Shown here one piece after another: positions 8,520 through 19,167 of a stretch of DNA of 64,000 nucleotides. How positions within the stretch are numbered: position 1 is the stretch's first letter; each line of letters starts with the position of its first letter. Below the pieces are notes generated by a model. It was not told the DNA's origin. It saw only the letters and a program-made list of their open reading frames with translations, and did not search any database. This DNA is from Alphaproteobacteria bacterium (GTDB taxonomy: Bacteria > Pseudomonadota > Alphaproteobacteria > Rhodobacterales > Rhodobacteraceae): NCBI GenBank assembly GCA_030429495.1, contig JAUIFH010000002.1:491627-555626 (forward strand). Reading direction: 5' to 3'. The position numbers and the translations under genes were made by a program.

Positions 8520-10058
8520 TCAGGGCGCGAGCGTTCCGATGCGGTGGGCGTTGGCCATGACCGAAAAAGTGATCGTCGTCGCCGGGATCGCGGGCAGCGA
8601 CGAGGCGTCTATCAGGTGCAACCGCGAGAGGCCCGTTGGGCGGCCGAGCCTGTCGGACCCGCCCGGCCCCGGTTCGGCGGCCATCGGAACGCTTGCGCCG
8701 ACGTGAAAGCTCGACCCCGGCGCGCCGGGGCGGCTTGCAAAGCGCAGCGCGATCAGACCCGCCTTGCCCATCGCCTTCGCCATCCGGGCGGTTGCCGCCG
8801 ACAGGATCGCTCCGGTATCGGGATTGGCATCGAGACTGGCCGTGAGCCTTCCGTCGGGTGCGAGGCTGAGCGCGATCCGGTGCGAGTGGTCGGAATGCAG
8901 GAAAAGTTGCGCCACGATCAGGCGGCGGGCGAGCGCAGTCAGCAGGGGTGCCGTGAAGGGCAGGCGGCCGTAATTCGCGATCAGATCGCGGGCATAGTGC
9001 TCGTTCCAGGTATAAAGCTGCGCATGGACGAGGTGCGCGGAAACGTCCGGCGCGTTGATCTCCACGAATAGCTGCGGCAGCGTGTGGAACGTGCCGCTGT
9101 CGGGTGGCGTCCGATTCCGCCAGCGCTGGATCATCGGCAGAAAGGCGTGCTGGCTGTCCCGCAGCACGATCTCGCCGCCGCCGGGACGGGAGGCGAGCAG
9201 GATGCGCGCCGTCTCAAGCACGCCGGCGCCGAGGAAGGCGCGGGGGGCGGACAGGGTTGTGCCGTCCATCAGATGGAGCGTGATTGCGTCGGCGCTTTCC
9301 TCAAACCGGGTGACGATGGCACCGGGCCGGTAGCTGAAGCGGGGATCGGCGCGAAGGTCGGCAAGCGTATCGCCCGCCTTCCAGATCAGGTTGAACGGGC
9401 AGCCGTGCAGGCAGAGGCCGCACAGGCGGCAGTCGGCCCTGACCGCCTGCCGCGCCAGCCCGGCATGGACGCCGAATGCGCCGAGCGATGTGCGGGCATG
9501 AGTGAGAAGGGCGAGCAGAGCCTCGGCTTGCGGGGCAGGTCGGATCGGTTTGCGCCCGTCCATCGGGAAGCCGGGGAGGAGCGTTGCCAGATCGTCCTCC
9601 TGGCCGGCGACCGGCAGGAAATCCGCGACTGCGCGGTAGTGCGGCGCGAGGTCGTCGATCGAGATCGGCCAGTCGGCGATGTCCTCCTGCCGGTAGGGCA
9701 GGACAGCCGCGCCCCAGAGGTTTGAGAGGCCGCCCGCCGCACGCGAGGCGCGCAGGGCGAACCAGCCCGGCGGATCGGCGAGCGTCGCGGCAGCCGGCTC
9801 CATCGCGAAATCGGATCCGTACCGGCGGACCTGCCCTTCGGGTGAGGCGTATTGCGGCGCCATCCAGTCTTCCCGCACGGCACCGTCCCATCGGGCGGGG
9901 TCGGTCGCGGCAAGCGCCGCGCGGCGCGTCTCGGCCTCCGCTTCAAGTGTCTTGCCGCCATCGAGCATGATTACCCTGCAGCCCCGGGCCAGCAGCGCCT
10001 TCGCGGCGGACACGCCGGCGGGGCCGGAACCGATGACGATGTCGGGTGCGTCAGTCAC
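8520..10058 (-). CDS. GMC-family oxidoreductase with a ferredoxin-type Cys cluster
   Basis: The 512-residue flavoprotein has GSGPAG at residues 10-15 for FAD binding and ends with the GMC C-terminal segment (PATTITFSVMANAHRIG). Near residues 210-221 it carries Cys-x2-Cys-x2-Cys-x3-Cys-Pro, the spacing of a [4Fe-4S] ferredoxin site. It likely oxidises a sugar or alcohol in the polysaccharide pathway, with electrons possibly passed through the cluster. It starts with GTG and overlaps the upstream membrane-transferase gene by 8 bases. It is the last gene of a three-gene minus-strand operon (epimerase, GT39, GMC). Confidence 0.8.
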   Translation of the reverse strand: MTDAPDIVIGSGPAGVSAAKALLARGCRVIMLDGGKTLEAEAETRRAALAATDPARWDGAVREDWMAPQYASPEGQVRRYGSDFAMEPAAATLADPPGWFALRASRAAGGLSNLWGAAVLPYRQEDIADWPISIDDLAPHYRAVADFLPVAGQEDDLATLLPGFPMDGRKPIRPAPQAEALLALLTHARTSLGAFGVHAGLARQAVRADCRLCGLCLHGCPFNLIWKAGDTLADLRADPRFSYRPGAIVTRFEESADAITLHLMDGTTLSAPRAFLGAGVLETARILLASRPGGGEIVLRDSQHAFLPMIQRWRNRTPPDSGTFHTLPQLFVEINAPDVSAHLVHAQLYTWNEHYARDLIANYGRLPFTAPLLTALARRLIVAQLFLHSDHSHRIALSLAPDGRLTASLDANPDTGAILSAATARMAKAMGKAGLIALRFASRPGAPGSSFHVGASVPMAAEPGPGGSDRLGRPTGLSRLHLIDASSLPAIPATTITFSVMANAHRIGTLAP

Positions 10059-11535
10059 GGCGGAAGACGATCACATCGCCGTCGCCGAGCGTGCCGTAGA
10101 AGCAGCGCACGGTTGTCAGCACCGCGCCGGCGGGCCGGTCGGGGTTGCAGATGTCGGTGCCCGCATCCGCGCCGAAGCCGGGCACTTCGCGCAGGCTACG
10201 GCCCGGAAAGCCGACGACGAGGATGACCGGGCCCGGTTCGGCCATCGCGTCGCGATATTTCTCATCGGTGAAGAGGATCGGCCAGTCAGCATTGAAGTAG
10301 TCGCGAAACACCTCGCCAGCATAGCCGATCGAATAGACCCGGTCGCCGGGTTCGCGGATTTCCTCGGTTAGCGCATAGGCGCCGGCAAGATCCTGCTTCG
10401 GAAGAACGTAGTTCCGCCGCGCGAGGTAGACGGAAATCGCGACCATGCCGATGACGGACAGGAGGAACAGCGCGCGTGTCACACGCTCCCCCCCGGTCAG
10501 ATGGCCGATCAGGGCACAGACCAGCCGAACGCCGAGCACGATCAGCAGCATCAGAAAGCCGATATCGACGAAGAAGAAGCGTGGCCAGACCCGCATTCCG
10601 ACCGCCATGAGCAGGGCCACCGTCAATCCGATATGCAGGAAGGTGATCGGCGCAAAGAGCGGCGCGTCCCGGTGGAGTGCGATTGCACCCAGAAGCGACA
10701 GGACAAGGACCGCGCCGCCCACCAGCGCGACGAGCGGTCCGCCGCTACCGATCCCGGTGCGGATCGCCTCGAACGCGGTCCAGAGCGGGCTTTGGAATTC
10801 CTTCATGACATCGACGGCGGAGGTCTCGGACACGCCGGAGACGGTCGAAAGCAGGCTCGGCAGGATCGGGAGGTAGAGGATGATTGTGAGGATCCCGCCC
10901 GCGAGGAACCCGAGGAACGGAAGCCGCAAAAGCGCGCCGTCAAGCCGGCCGCGGACCCCGCGCGCGATAACGAGTGCGAGCCAAACGAGGCCCTGCGCCA
11001 TGAAGAAGAAGGCGCCCGTCAGATGCGTGAAAACGGCGGCAGCCAGGCAGGCGCCATAGCCGAGCCAGATGCCGCGGCTCGGCCGCTTCAGCCCCCTGAG
11101 GAACAGGAGCATCCCGAGCGTCGAGAACAGAGCAAGCCCGGTGTAGCCGCGCGCGTTCTGCGAAAACCAAATCTCGTGATAGGAGAGCGCCAGAAGAAGC
11201 GTGGTTACATGGGCAATGGTCGTACCCGCCACGTCGCGTGCCAACGCCCACATCGCGGCCAGCGTGGCCAGCCCGAACAGCATCGCCGGCAGACGGATCG
11301 CCCAGGGCGCATCGCCAAAGATCGACATGGACGCCTTGGCGGCCATGTTGTGCAGATAGTGATGGTTCATCGAATAGCTCTGAACCATGTCCCCCCAGTC
11401 GTAGCGGAGATGGGTGATCACGGTCTGCAACTCATCATACCATAGCGGACCGTTCAGCCCCCATATCCTGAGCGCCGCCGCGAGGATCAAGATCGCAGCA
11501 AGCCAGATATAGTCGCGTCCGCCGGTAGTCTGCAT
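10051..11535 (-). CDS. GT39/ArnT-like membrane glycosyltransferase
   Basis: This 494-residue protein has about eleven to thirteen membrane helices. An early acidic loop after the first helix (WYDELQT, near residues 32-38) matches the catalytic D/E loop of polyprenyl-phosphate-dependent GT-C enzymes (PMT/ArnT, PF13231-like). A soluble C-terminal domain of about 100 residues follows. It would use a polyprenyl-phosphate sugar, perhaps the product of the GT2 at 1627-2538, on the periplasmic face. GAGGG lies 6 bases before the ATG. It begins 8 bases after the epimerase stop. Confidence 0.83.
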   Translation of the reverse strand: MQTTGGRDYIWLAAILILAAALRIWGLNGPLWYDELQTVITHLRYDWGDMVQSYSMNHHYLHNMAAKASMSIFGDAPWAIRLPAMLFGLATLAAMWALARDVAGTTIAHVTTLLLALSYHEIWFSQNARGYTGLALFSTLGMLLFLRGLKRPSRGIWLGYGACLAAAVFTHLTGAFFFMAQGLVWLALVIARGVRGRLDGALLRLPFLGFLAGGILTIILYLPILPSLLSTVSGVSETSAVDVMKEFQSPLWTAFEAIRTGIGSGGPLVALVGGAVLVLSLLGAIALHRDAPLFAPITFLHIGLTVALLMAVGMRVWPRFFFVDIGFLMLLIVLGVRLVCALIGHLTGGERVTRALFLLSVIGMVAISVYLARRNYVLPKQDLAGAYALTEEIREPGDRVYSIGYAGEVFRDYFNADWPILFTDEKYRDAMAEPGPVILVVGFPGRSLREVPGFGADAGTDICNPDRPAGAVLTTVRCFYGTLGDGDVIVFRRD

Positions 11536-11543
11536 CGGAGCCC

Positions 11544-12515
11544 TCAGGCGGCCATCGCCGCGCGTTTCTCGGCGACGATGTCGGCGATGATCTCGGAAAG
11601 CGGCCGGCGCGGGCGGAAGCCGATCGCGTTTTCCAGCTTCGAGACATCGGGAAGCCTGCGGGCCATATCCTCGAACCCTTCGGGATAGACGTCGCTATAG
11701 GGGACGAGCTTGATCTGCGAGGACGATCCGGTGGCCGCGATGACCTGCTCGGCAAGGCTGCGGATCGTCACCTCCTGATCGTTGCCGACATTGAAGACCT
11801 GCCCCCGCGCCTCGGGGGTCTGCATCAGGCGCACCATCGCCTCTACCACGTCGGCGACATGACCGAAGCAGCGCGACTGCTCTCCGGTGCCATGCACGGT
11901 TAGCGGCCGGCCTTCGAGCGCGGCCTGCACGAAATTCGGCAGCACCATGCCGTAGCGCCCGGTCTGGCGCGGGCCGGTCGTGTTGAAGAAACGCAGGACG
12001 ACGGCGGGCAGCCCCACTTCGCGCGCATAGGCGAGGGCAAGAAACTCGTCGAGCTGCTTGGCCGAGGCATAGGACCAGCGCAGGTTCTTCGTCGCCCCGA
12101 TGGTCAGGTCGTCATCCTCGCTGAAAGGGAACTTTGTGGCCTTGCCGTAAACCTCGGACGTGGAGGCGATGAAGACCGGCTTGTTGTCCTTGAGCGCCGC
12201 TTTCAGCACCGTCTCGGTGCCGTTGATGTTGGTCAGGATCGAGCGTGACGGCTCGTCCATGATCAGCTTCACGCCCACGGCGGCGGCGAGATGGAAGATG
12301 ATGTCCGCGTCATCCGTGAGTTTCTGGACGAGCGCAGGATCGAGGACGGAGCCTTCATGAAAGCCGAAGCGGTTATGCCCGGCGAGCGAGGCGAGGTTCT
12401 CGCGCCGGCCGGTGGAGAGGTCGTCGAGCGCGGTGACGGTGTGGCCTTCGGCAACCAGCCGTTCGGAAAGGTGCGACCCGATGAAGCCGGCGCCGCCCGT
12501 AATCAGTACCTTCAT
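11544..12515 (-). CDS. NAD-dependent nucleotide-sugar epimerase/dehydratase (extended SDR)
   Basis: From the ATG at 12515 (GGGGTG box just upstream) the protein has 323 residues. It carries the NAD-binding motif GGAGFIGS (7-14), a Ser/Thr stretch near 118-121 and the catalytic YxxxK (149-153). These identify an extended short-chain dehydrogenase acting on UDP- or GDP-sugars, such as a 4-epimerase or UDP-glucuronate decarboxylase. An open frame extends to 12644 but lacks a ribosome site. It heads the minus-strand operon and is divergent from the UDP-sugar dehydrogenase gene, so the two may share a control region. Confidence 0.87.
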   Translation of the reverse strand: MKVLITGGAGFIGSHLSERLVAEGHTVTALDDLSTGRRENLASLAGHNRFGFHEGSVLDPALVQKLTDDADIIFHLAAAVGVKLIMDEPSRSILTNINGTETVLKAALKDNKPVFIASTSEVYGKATKFPFSEDDDLTIGATKNLRWSYASAKQLDEFLALAYAREVGLPAVVLRFFNTTGPRQTGRYGMVLPNFVQAALEGRPLTVHGTGEQSRCFGHVADVVEAMVRLMQTPEARGQVFNVGNDQEVTIRSLAEQVIAATGSSSQIKLVPYSDVYPEGFEDMARRLPDVSKLENAIGFRPRRPLSEIIADIVAEKRAAMAA

Positions 12516-12875
12516 ATCACCCCGCCAGAAATCCGTTCTCAGCAATCGGCCGGATCGTAACATGGGGGGGTGCGGACAGCCATCGCCAACTGGCGCCGGC
12601 GGGCTGCATCGAAACAGTCGTGCGCGGGTTCCGCTTGCAGGCAAGGATCGTGAACGGTGGCCGCCCGGAACCTGCCTGGATCGCGGTTCTCCGGCGAGAT
12701 GTATTTTAAGGCATCAAAGCCGGCAGTGTCACAAAACTGTCCACCAACGGGGTACAACATTCCCTACTGGCGGCAGGAAGATTGCCCCGGGTATTATCAG
12801 TGTGCCATTTTTGATCGTCCAGCCGGCGGCGACAGATTGCAGGGCCGGCGCTGAATGCTTGCTGCAGGGTTGTTT
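12516..12875. promoter_or_regulatory. Divergent control region between epimerase and UDP-sugar dehydrogenase
   Basis: This gap of 360 bases has no convincing gene. Its right half is less GC-rich than the flanks, with an A/T-rich patch around 12700-12760, as expected for promoters. I could not pick a clear -35/-10 pair. A GCAGGG box at 12864-12869 sets the start of the downstream gene at 12876. Confidence 0.45.
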
Positions 12876-14225
12876 ATGACCAACGCGTTTTCACTGTTCT
12901 CCACTCTGAAGGACCGGATCGCCCGGCACGAGGCGCAGATTTGCACCGTCGGCCTCGGCTATGTCGGTCTGCCGCTTGCGCTGACGATCAACGAGGCGGG
13001 TTTTCCCGTTACTGGGTTGGATTTGAACACGACGCGGGTCGCGGCGATCAATGCCGGGGAGAAGGTGATCTCTTACTTCCCAGACGGTCGAATCCGGGAC
13101 GCCGTTGCGTCCGGGCGGTTCACGGCCACCGCTGACGCCGATGCGCTGGCCGCTGCCGATGTCGTCCTGATCTGCGTGCCCACGCCGCTATCCGACACGC
13201 GCGAGCCCGACATGAGCTATGCGATTCGTGCGGCCGAGACCGTTGCGCAACGGCTGCGGCCAGGACAGCTCGTGGTTCTCGAAAGCACGGTCTGGCCGGG
13301 CGCCACGCGGACCGTCATCAAACCGATCCTAGAGGCGGGCGGACTGCGCGCGGGCGACGATTTCTTCCTTGCTTTCTCGCCCGAGCGCGAGGACCCCGGC
13401 AATGCCAGCTATTCGACGCAGACGATCCCGAAGGTGGTCGGCGCGGACGATGCGAAGTCGCGCGACCTTGTCGATCTCTTCTATTCGCAGATCGTGACGA
13501 AGACGGTGCCGGTCAGCTCGCTTGCCACGGCCGAGGCAGTGAAGCTTGCGGAAAACAGCTTCCGGACGGTCAACATCGCGCTCGTGAACGAGATGAAGGT
13601 CGCGCTTGAGGCGATGGGCGTCGATGTCTGGGAGGTCGTGAAGGCCGCATCCACCAAACCGTTCGGTTACATGCCGTTCTATCCCGGCCCAGGGATCGGC
13701 GGCGACTGCATTCCGGTGTCGCCGGTCTACCTGTCCTGGCGCGCGAAGGAGGTCGGGTCCGCCATGCCGATCGTCGATCTGGCCCGCGCCAACAACGATG
13801 GCGCGCCCGACCTGATCGCGGGCCGCGTCGCGGTCGAACTGGCAAAGAACGGTGGGGTTGCGGTCAAGGGTGCGCGGGTTCTGATTCTTGGCGTCGCCTA
13901 CAAGAAGAACGTCGAGGATACCCGCGAAAGCCCTGCGCTCGCGATCCTCAACCGGCTTGAGGAGATGGGCGCGGCCTGTGACTATCATGATCCCTATTTT
14001 CCGGTCATGCCCCTCACGCGCGATCATCCGAAGCTGGCCGGGCGCCGCTCCGTCGCGCTGACGGAGGAGGCTCTCGATGGCTATGACGCCGTCCTGGTGG
14101 CGACCGATCATTCCGGCGTGGATTATGCGCTGGTCGCCGGGCGGGCGCGGCTCATTCTCGATACCCGCAATGTCATGGCCGAGCGGGGCCTTAGCCCCGG
14201 CCGGGGCGTCGCGGTCAAGATCTGA
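12876..14225 (+). CDS. UDP-sugar 6-dehydrogenase (UDP-GlcNAc/UDP-glucose dehydrogenase family)
   Basis: This 449-residue enzyme has the NAD-binding GLGYVGLP (26-33) and the catalytic cysteine in GIGGDCIP (Cys about 278). It oxidises the C6 alcohol of a UDP-sugar to the uronate in two NAD-dependent steps. The tail of the active-site motif and overall length resemble WbpO/TviB-type UDP-N-acetylhexosamine dehydrogenases more than UDP-glucose dehydrogenases, but substrate choice is not certain. The ATG at 12876 is preferred over 12855 because GCAGGG lies 6 bases upstream. It supplies an acidic sugar for the surface polysaccharide. Confidence 0.9.
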   Translation: MTNAFSLFSTLKDRIARHEAQICTVGLGYVGLPLALTINEAGFPVTGLDLNTTRVAAINAGEKVISYFPDGRIRDAVASGRFTATADADALAAADVVLICVPTPLSDTREPDMSYAIRAAETVAQRLRPGQLVVLESTVWPGATRTVIKPILEAGGLRAGDDFFLAFSPEREDPGNASYSTQTIPKVVGADDAKSRDLVDLFYSQIVTKTVPVSSLATAEAVKLAENSFRTVNIALVNEMKVALEAMGVDVWEVVKAASTKPFGYMPFYPGPGIGGDCIPVSPVYLSWRAKEVGSAMPIVDLARANNDGAPDLIAGRVAVELAKNGGVAVKGARVLILGVAYKKNVEDTRESPALAILNRLEEMGAACDYHDPYFPVMPLTRDHPKLAGRRSVALTEEALDGYDAVLVATDHSGVDYALVAGRARLILDTRNVMAERGLSPGRGVAVKI

Positions 14226-14555
14226 AGCGGGAGGCTGAATTGTTAACATATTGGCTGATAGCGGGTTTTTATCGGAGCGCTGGCAGAGCGGCGGTTCGGA
14301 CAATATCAATCCGCGAATCGACGCGACGCAATCAGAGGAAGTAGTTAGTGAGATAGTACAACTTTAAATTGAATGGATGCCCAATGACTGTTCAAGAGAT
14401 GCGCAATTCCATCAACGAATCGTTTGCGGTGGGCAGTATTGGTTCCCAATGCGGGATTCTTCTACTGCAATGCCGAGAGACGCGTTTATGCCGGGTTGGG
14501 CGTCGTGTATATTGAGCACGCTAGGGTGGTTTTAAATCAGATACTTTGAGAAAGA
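14226..14555 (+). other. Low-GC gap with a possible small ORF (14384-14515)
   Basis: These 330 bases between two polysaccharide genes are clearly richer in A/T than their surroundings. They contain an ATG-started frame at 14384-14515 coding for 43 residues rich in Cys and Arg at the end, with no family recognised and no good ribosome site. A TTGAGC at 14512 followed by TAAATC at 14533 could be a promoter for the next gene, but the 15-base spacing is short. The stretch may be the promoter and leader of the gene at 14556. Confidence 0.3.
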
Positions 14556-16045
<1,490 letters not shown>

Positions 16046-16049
<4 letters not shown>

Positions 16050-16654
16050 CAGACGGAAACATGATGGCGAACGGCCAAGGCGCGGTCCGGCGGATCACGG
16101 ACAATATCTATCTTCTCTGGCTCCTGCTTGCTCTGCCGGCCGTTTATTTCATTGCATTGCGCGTCGGCCTGTTGCCGGGTCGGGTGCCCTTCGTCCCTTG
16201 GACGGGTATCCTCTCGTGCTGGCTTCTCATTGTCACGATGGCGATCACGCCGTTGCAGATGATGTTCGGTCCACTGCCATGGCTGAAGAAGCGACGGCGG
16301 TATATCGGCGTAGCGAGCTTTGGCTACGCGCTGCTTCATCTTCTCTTTTGGGCGGTGAATGCCAATCTCGGCGCCATCATTCGCTCGTTCAAGCGCGACG
16401 AGATTCTGACAGGCTGGATCGCCTTCGCCATCATGGTGTTGCTGGCCATCACGTCCTATGACGGGGCGGTCGCGAAGCTCGGCACGCGTTGGAAGACCCT
16501 GCAGCGCTGGGTCTATCCGGCAGCGATCCTCACGCTTTATCACTGGGTGACTACGACTGACCATCTGGTCGACGTGGCGATCTACTGTGTTCCACTCGTT
16601 CTGCTGGAAATCTGGCGCGTCATGCGCAACCGAAACCGCGCCCGCCGGGTCTGA
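16046..16654 (+). CDS. Ferric-reductase-like transmembrane protein (MsrQ-like, b-type haem)
   Basis: This 202-residue protein has six hydrophobic helices. Histidines lie in 'ALLHLLFW' (about residue 97) and 'ILTLYHWV' (about residue 164), and there is an RWKTLQRWVYP segment, the pattern of the ferric reductase-like transmembrane domain (PF01794) and of MsrQ. MsrQ normally feeds electrons from quinol/flavin to the methionine sulfoxide reductase MsrP. No msrP lies next to it here; instead it overlaps the FAD oxidoreductase at 14556-16049 by ATGA. It may be a genuine MsrQ placed by chance or an electron donor dedicated to that enzyme. Confidence 0.8.
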
Positions 16655-16727
16655 GCGGACACGATCTCTGATTGATTGCCTGCGTGGCCGCGCTATCCTT
16701 TGGAAGGCAGCGCGGGGAGTGATGGAT

Positions 16728-17111
16728 ATGGCAGTGGACGGGCCAGAGGGCGAACTGACGCTCAGAACGCTGGCTATGCCGCGCGACGTCAATGTCAACG
16801 GTGACATCTTCGGCGGCTGGGTTCTCAGCCAGATGGACATCGCGGCCGGGATTGTCGCCGGGGCTCGCGCCCAGGGGCGTGTGGCCACCGTCGCGGTTGA
16901 TGCGATGAAGTTCATCCGGCCGGTGAAGGTCGGCGACGTACTGTGCATCTACGTCAAGGTGGCGCGTGTGGGGCGGACTTCGATGGGTCTCGAAATCGAA
17001 GCATGGGTGCTGCGCGGCCGTGTCGGTGCGCGCGAGAAGGTAACGGAGGCGCTGTTCACCTTCGTGGCGATCGACGATGACGGCCGGCCGCGCCCGGTGC
17101 CGGCCGCTTGA
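16728..17111 (+). CDS. Acyl-CoA thioesterase (hotdog fold, YciA-like)
   Basis: The 127-residue protein has the hotdog-fold core with NGDIFGGWVLSQMD, where the Asp at the end is the likely catalytic residue of YciA-type acyl-CoA thioesterases, followed by the strand VDAMKFIRPVKVGD. It hydrolyses acyl-CoA to free acid and CoA in the cytoplasm. ATGs at 16722 and 16728 compete; GGGGAG at 16714-16719 lies 8 bases before 16728. It stands alone between the polysaccharide locus and a convergent sulfotransferase-like gene. Confidence 0.88.
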   Translation: MAVDGPEGELTLRTLAMPRDVNVNGDIFGGWVLSQMDIAAGIVAGARAQGRVATVAVDAMKFIRPVKVGDVLCIYVKVARVGRTSMGLEIEAWVLRGRVGAREKVTEALFTFVAIDDDGRPRPVPAA

Positions 17112-17114
17112 TCG

Positions 17115-18158
17115 CTAGCAAAGATCGCGCAGGCAATCCAGAAGCGCGGTCACGCTCGCCTCGTCCGGCGCAGCGCCCTTTCGGGTCTTGCGGAGGATCA
17201 GGGTCGCGACTGCCTGCGCCTCGCGCGATGCGATGTCGAGCAGATCCTGCTCGCAGGAAATCGGATGCGCGACCGAAACCGGTTCGTCACGAAGGTTTTG
17301 GCCGATCCTGTCCTCGATCCACCCGAAGTCCTCGCTGTGCCGTTCGATAAGGCCGTCCATCAGTTCCCGCGAGAACGAAAACCGCTCGTCCCCGACCGAG
17401 GAGAGCGCATGGATAAGGGCGTTGTTGCGCTTGGTCGCACCTGCGAACCCGCGATGCATGCCCCGTCCGAGTTTGCGTTGCGCGAACAGCAGCGCGAGCG
17501 CCTCGAGTGACAGGCTGTCATTCTTGAACTGGGTCGGCGCGCTGCCTAGGTCCAGCCCGGCACGGGTGACGAAGTCAGTGACGACATCCTGGCCGTGCAA
17601 GCAGGCAGGGATGAACGGTATGATCTCCACGTTCTCTCGCCCGAACACGGTATCGAACCGTTCAAATCTCTGGCGGTAGTTTGGCCAGAGCGAGTCGATG
17701 TCGATTTCGGTGATGCCGCCGCTCTTGACCCTTTGCTGGAAGGTGCTGTTTACGAAGGAAAGGGGCGGTCTTGCGTAGGCGATCACCCTGATCTCGTCAA
17801 AGAACCTGGCGAAGAAGTCACGCATCCGCTGCGCGGCAAGCGCGTCGGCGCGCGGCTGACTGATATCCTCGCCGGAAAACACTGTCACCGGCCTGTCGTT
17901 GTCGCGAAGCTGCGCCTCGACCCGCGCTAGCCATTCCTGCTGCATCGCCTCCAGTTCGGCCTCGTTTCGGCCTTGGGTCAGGAAGATGTGATACTTGTTC
18001 TGTATTTCCGGGGGCTCGAACAGCAGGACGTAGAGTTCCGAATGGTTCGCCGATTTCCAGTCGATATAGGTGAAATCCGGTTGGTCGATGTCGGCAAGGC
18101 TGAACTGGATGGAACTGGAACCCGTCTTGTTCATGCCCGCATGGATGACAAGTTTCAT
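17115..18158 (-). CDS. Sulfotransferase-like protein
   Basis: From the ATG at 18158 the protein has 347 residues and starts with HAGMNKTGSSSIQ, a variant of the 5'-phosphosulfate-binding loop of PAPS-dependent sulfotransferases. The downstream segments (VTVFSGEDI, then RVIAYARPP with a conserved Arg near residue 130) fit the 3'-phosphate loop. No membrane segment is present. It may sulfate a sugar of the neighbouring polysaccharide or a small metabolite. Homologues near polysaccharide loci are often called hypothetical proteins, so the assignment is moderate. The gene ends with TAG, 3 bases from the stop of the convergent thioesterase. Confidence 0.65.
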   Translation of the reverse strand: MKLVIHAGMNKTGSSSIQFSLADIDQPDFTYIDWKSANHSELYVLLFEPPEIQNKYHIFLTQGRNEAELEAMQQEWLARVEAQLRDNDRPVTVFSGEDISQPRADALAAQRMRDFFARFFDEIRVIAYARPPLSFVNSTFQQRVKSGGITEIDIDSLWPNYRQRFERFDTVFGRENVEIIPFIPACLHGQDVVTDFVTRAGLDLGSAPTQFKNDSLSLEALALLFAQRKLGRGMHRGFAGATKRNNALIHALSSVGDERFSFSRELMDGLIERHSEDFGWIEDRIGQNLRDEPVSVAHPISCEQDLLDIASREAQAVATLILRKTRKGAAPDEASVTALLDCLRDLC

Positions 18159-18731
18159 GGGTCTGCCGGATAACCGTATGATAAAGAAAAGGAAATAGAG
18201 CCCATCGTCAGTATGCTCGACAAACTTTCCCTTGTCAAAGGACGCGCCGGCCCACGGTACGCCCCTGAACGCCGAATCGCCCGCGCTGTCGGGGCCGCCG
18301 ATGCGCCGGATCACTTCGGAATCCGACGGCCCAGTGCGGGCCGAATGGGCCAGTGCGAATCCGGTGCGGTCGTGGAAATCAGACGCTCCGGGCGTCTGGC
18401 ATGTGGGGATTGTGTATAGATTCTAGACAATTCGTCGCTTTTATAAGGCTTGATTTTGGAATGAAGCCAATCACGGTGGCGCGACAGAAATCTTTCTCGA
18501 AATACAACTTTTAGTTGTCGTCCGTTGCGTTCGGTCGTACGGTCATTTTGCAAGCAGCAACTGACTGTCGGTCACAGGCACCCACCCAGCCACCACCCAC
18601 CTCGCTCCCATGAGCGTCGACCGGCAGTCAGCCTGCTTTCCCCTCCATCTCAGCCAAGCTCTGCCGGGCCAAACCTCTTGCGGATCGGGGCCGGTTTCAC
18701 GATAAGTGTTCCGACCAGACGGAGTTTTCCC
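18159..18731. promoter_or_regulatory. Long intergenic stretch with an A/T-rich core and a small palindrome
   Basis: These 573 bases lie between the divergent sulfotransferase-like and complex I subunit genes and hold no convincing coding frame. The stretch 18410-18520 is A/T-rich and includes the inverted repeat ACAACT-TTT-AGTTGT at 18504-18518, which could be an operator or a weak hairpin. GGAG at 18721-18724 is the ribosome site of the next gene. Confidence 0.4.
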
Positions 18732-19043
18732 ATGCGCGCGCGCATCTACCAGCCTTCCCGCAACGCCATGCAGTCGGGCACTGCGAAGACCCACCAGTGG
18801 GTCCTTGAATTCTTCCCGGCCGAGAGCCGCGAGATCGATCCGCTGATGGGCTGGACCGGGTCGGGGGACACCCAGGCGCAGGTGCGCCTGCGCTTCGAAA
18901 GCCGCGAGGCGGCCGAGGCCTATGCCAAGGCCAACGGCATCGATTATGTCGCCACCGAACCGCACAAGCGGCAGCCGAACATCCGGCCGCGCGGCTATGG
19001 CGAGAACTTCGCGACCGATCGTCGGGGCGCCTGGACGCACTGA
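18732..19043 (+). CDS. NADH dehydrogenase (complex I) accessory subunit, NDUFS4 family
   Basis: This 103-residue protein matches the ETC complex I conserved-region family (PF04800), the bacterial form of the 18-kDa NDUFS4 subunit. It begins [16 protein letters not shown], contains W-x-LEFFPAE, the GWTGS/Q-x-x-L-R-F block and ends near a GYGENF motif. In alphaproteobacteria and mitochondria it stabilises the peripheral arm of complex I. The start has GGAG 7 bases upstream. It is monocistronic, with a hairpin after its stop. The nuo operon is not in this window. Confidence 0.92.
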   Translation: MRARIYQPSRNAMQSGTAKTHQWVLEFFPAESREIDPLMGWTGSGDTQAQVRLRFESREAAEAYAKANGIDYVATEPHKRQPNIRPRGYGENFATDRRGAWTH

Positions 19044-19095
19044 CCGCCGCGGGCGCGTTGCCGGCTGATCCAGTAGCGTTTCAGATTTGCGTTGA

Positions 19096-19130
19096 ATCAG
19101 AATTCGAACCTTTTTCGTTCGCATTCTGAT
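19096..19130. terminator. Long hairpin between convergent genes
   Basis: A near-perfect inverted repeat pairs 19096-19109 with 19117-19130 (14 pairs, one mismatch) around a 7-base loop containing TTTTT. It lies 52 bases after the complex I subunit stop and 37 bases before the stop of the convergent AbrB-family gene, so it may end transcription from both sides. There is no downstream T tract, so a dispersed palindromic repeat is an alternative. Confidence 0.55.
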
Positions 19131-19167
19131 AGGTGCTGTTTCAATCGAAACTCGCAGTGCTTTGGTG

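Noticed and set aside
12657..12854. 65-codon frame in the divergent polysaccharide promoter region
   Set aside because: It has no ribosome site and no similarity, and its composition looks non-coding.
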